From positions 693,608 through 757,607 of the forward strand of contig NW_020654133.1 in assembly GCF_003589595.1 (NCBI RefSeq): DNA of 64,000 bases, read 5' to 3'. Within the stretch, counting starts at the first letter, position 1, and each line of letters starts with the position of its first letter. Made by a program: the position numbers and the translations under genes. The stretch is from Hyposmocoma kahamanoa (taxonomy: Eukaryota > Arthropoda > Insecta > Lepidoptera > Cosmopterigidae). The notes under the pieces were generated by a model, which saw only the letters and a list, made by a program, of their open reading frames with translations, was not told where the DNA came from and searched no databases. Positions 63,785 to 64,000 of the stretch are shown here, one piece after another.

Positions 63785-63900
63785 CAAAGAACTAAATTGC
63801 ACTGTGCTCGTCACCCTGACACATAAGTTGACAAGTCCCCCTCACCCTTCAACACCTGAACACGGTAAAGCGTACTTCCCTGGACAAACCCTTCCACAAA
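63785..63900 (+). repeat. Dispersed hairpin repeat, 3' half
   Basis: GCAAAGAACTAAATTGCACTG, TCACCCTGACACATAAGTTG and AACACGGTAAAGCG; the 5' half is missing. Confidence 0.5.
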
Positions 63901-64000
63901 GAGCTGTGTTAAACTGCAGTTGTTGTTGTGCAAGTTGCGCTTGTACTGAATATTTTTTTTCGTGCAGTTATATTGCCACCGTCTCTACGAGGCATCCTTA

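Overview
The window looks like a TE-rich stretch of a moth or butterfly (Lepidoptera) nuclear genome. It is AT-rich, has spliced genes with small exons, and carries repeats typical of the order: LINE tails ending in TTTGAC repeats, the ACCGACTTCAAAAAAGGAGG family, tRNA-headed SINEs, BEL/Pao and Ty3/gypsy relics, and many MITEs. I see no CRISPR array, rRNA gene or convincing functional tRNA. All exon models come from reading frames and splice sites only; no search was run.

Host genes are few. (1) 395-6600, plus strand: the last four exons of a CAAP1-like gene (caspase activity and apoptosis inhibitor 1 family) with a very long Lys/Glu-rich C-terminal exon. Its 5' part lies before the window. 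(2) 14390-24152, minus strand: a complete seven-exon chymotrypsin-like serine protease of 285 residues with intact catalytic triad and signal peptide; introns hold several transposons and one candidate nested gene (20494-21193, plus). GATA and TATA motifs sit upstream of its ATG, as in insect gut proteases. (3) 37492-37629, plus: a 45-residue secreted Cys-rich peptide ORF just after a splice acceptor. (4) 42570-43431, plus: a long single exon of a multicopy insect family of unknown, probably transposon-linked, function.

The rest is layered mobile DNA. Left part (0.7-13 kb): LINE 3' ends, MITEs of four families, BEL/Pao and LINE coding scraps. Middle (24-38 kb): a 1.7-kb mariner with perfect inverted repeats, a Tc1 element whose DD34E transposase is broken by one 16-bp duplication, a shrunken gypsy element with both LTRs, a shrunken BEL/Pao element with both LTRs and GTTAC target duplications, and a SINE. 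Right part (44-62 kb): a decayed CR1-like LINE, a nearly intact 5.8-kb LINE (PHD-finger ORF1, endonuclease/RT ORF2), a nearly full-length decayed Ty3/gypsy element, a truncated LINE next to its end, a second gypsy RT fragment, and LINE relics on both strands.

The strongest small-scale signals are insertion footprints readable from the sequence alone: three copies of a hAT-like MITE each with a perfect 8-bp target duplication, a second MITE family with 4-bp duplications, one MITE nested in another, a 34-bp LINE end inside the mariner with a 12-bp duplication, two diverged copies of a THAP-encoding DNA transposon in protease introns, and near-perfect foldbacks at several retroelement break points. 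I found no clear multi-gene novel system; the best leads for unknown biology are the nested two-exon gene and the small secreted peptide.
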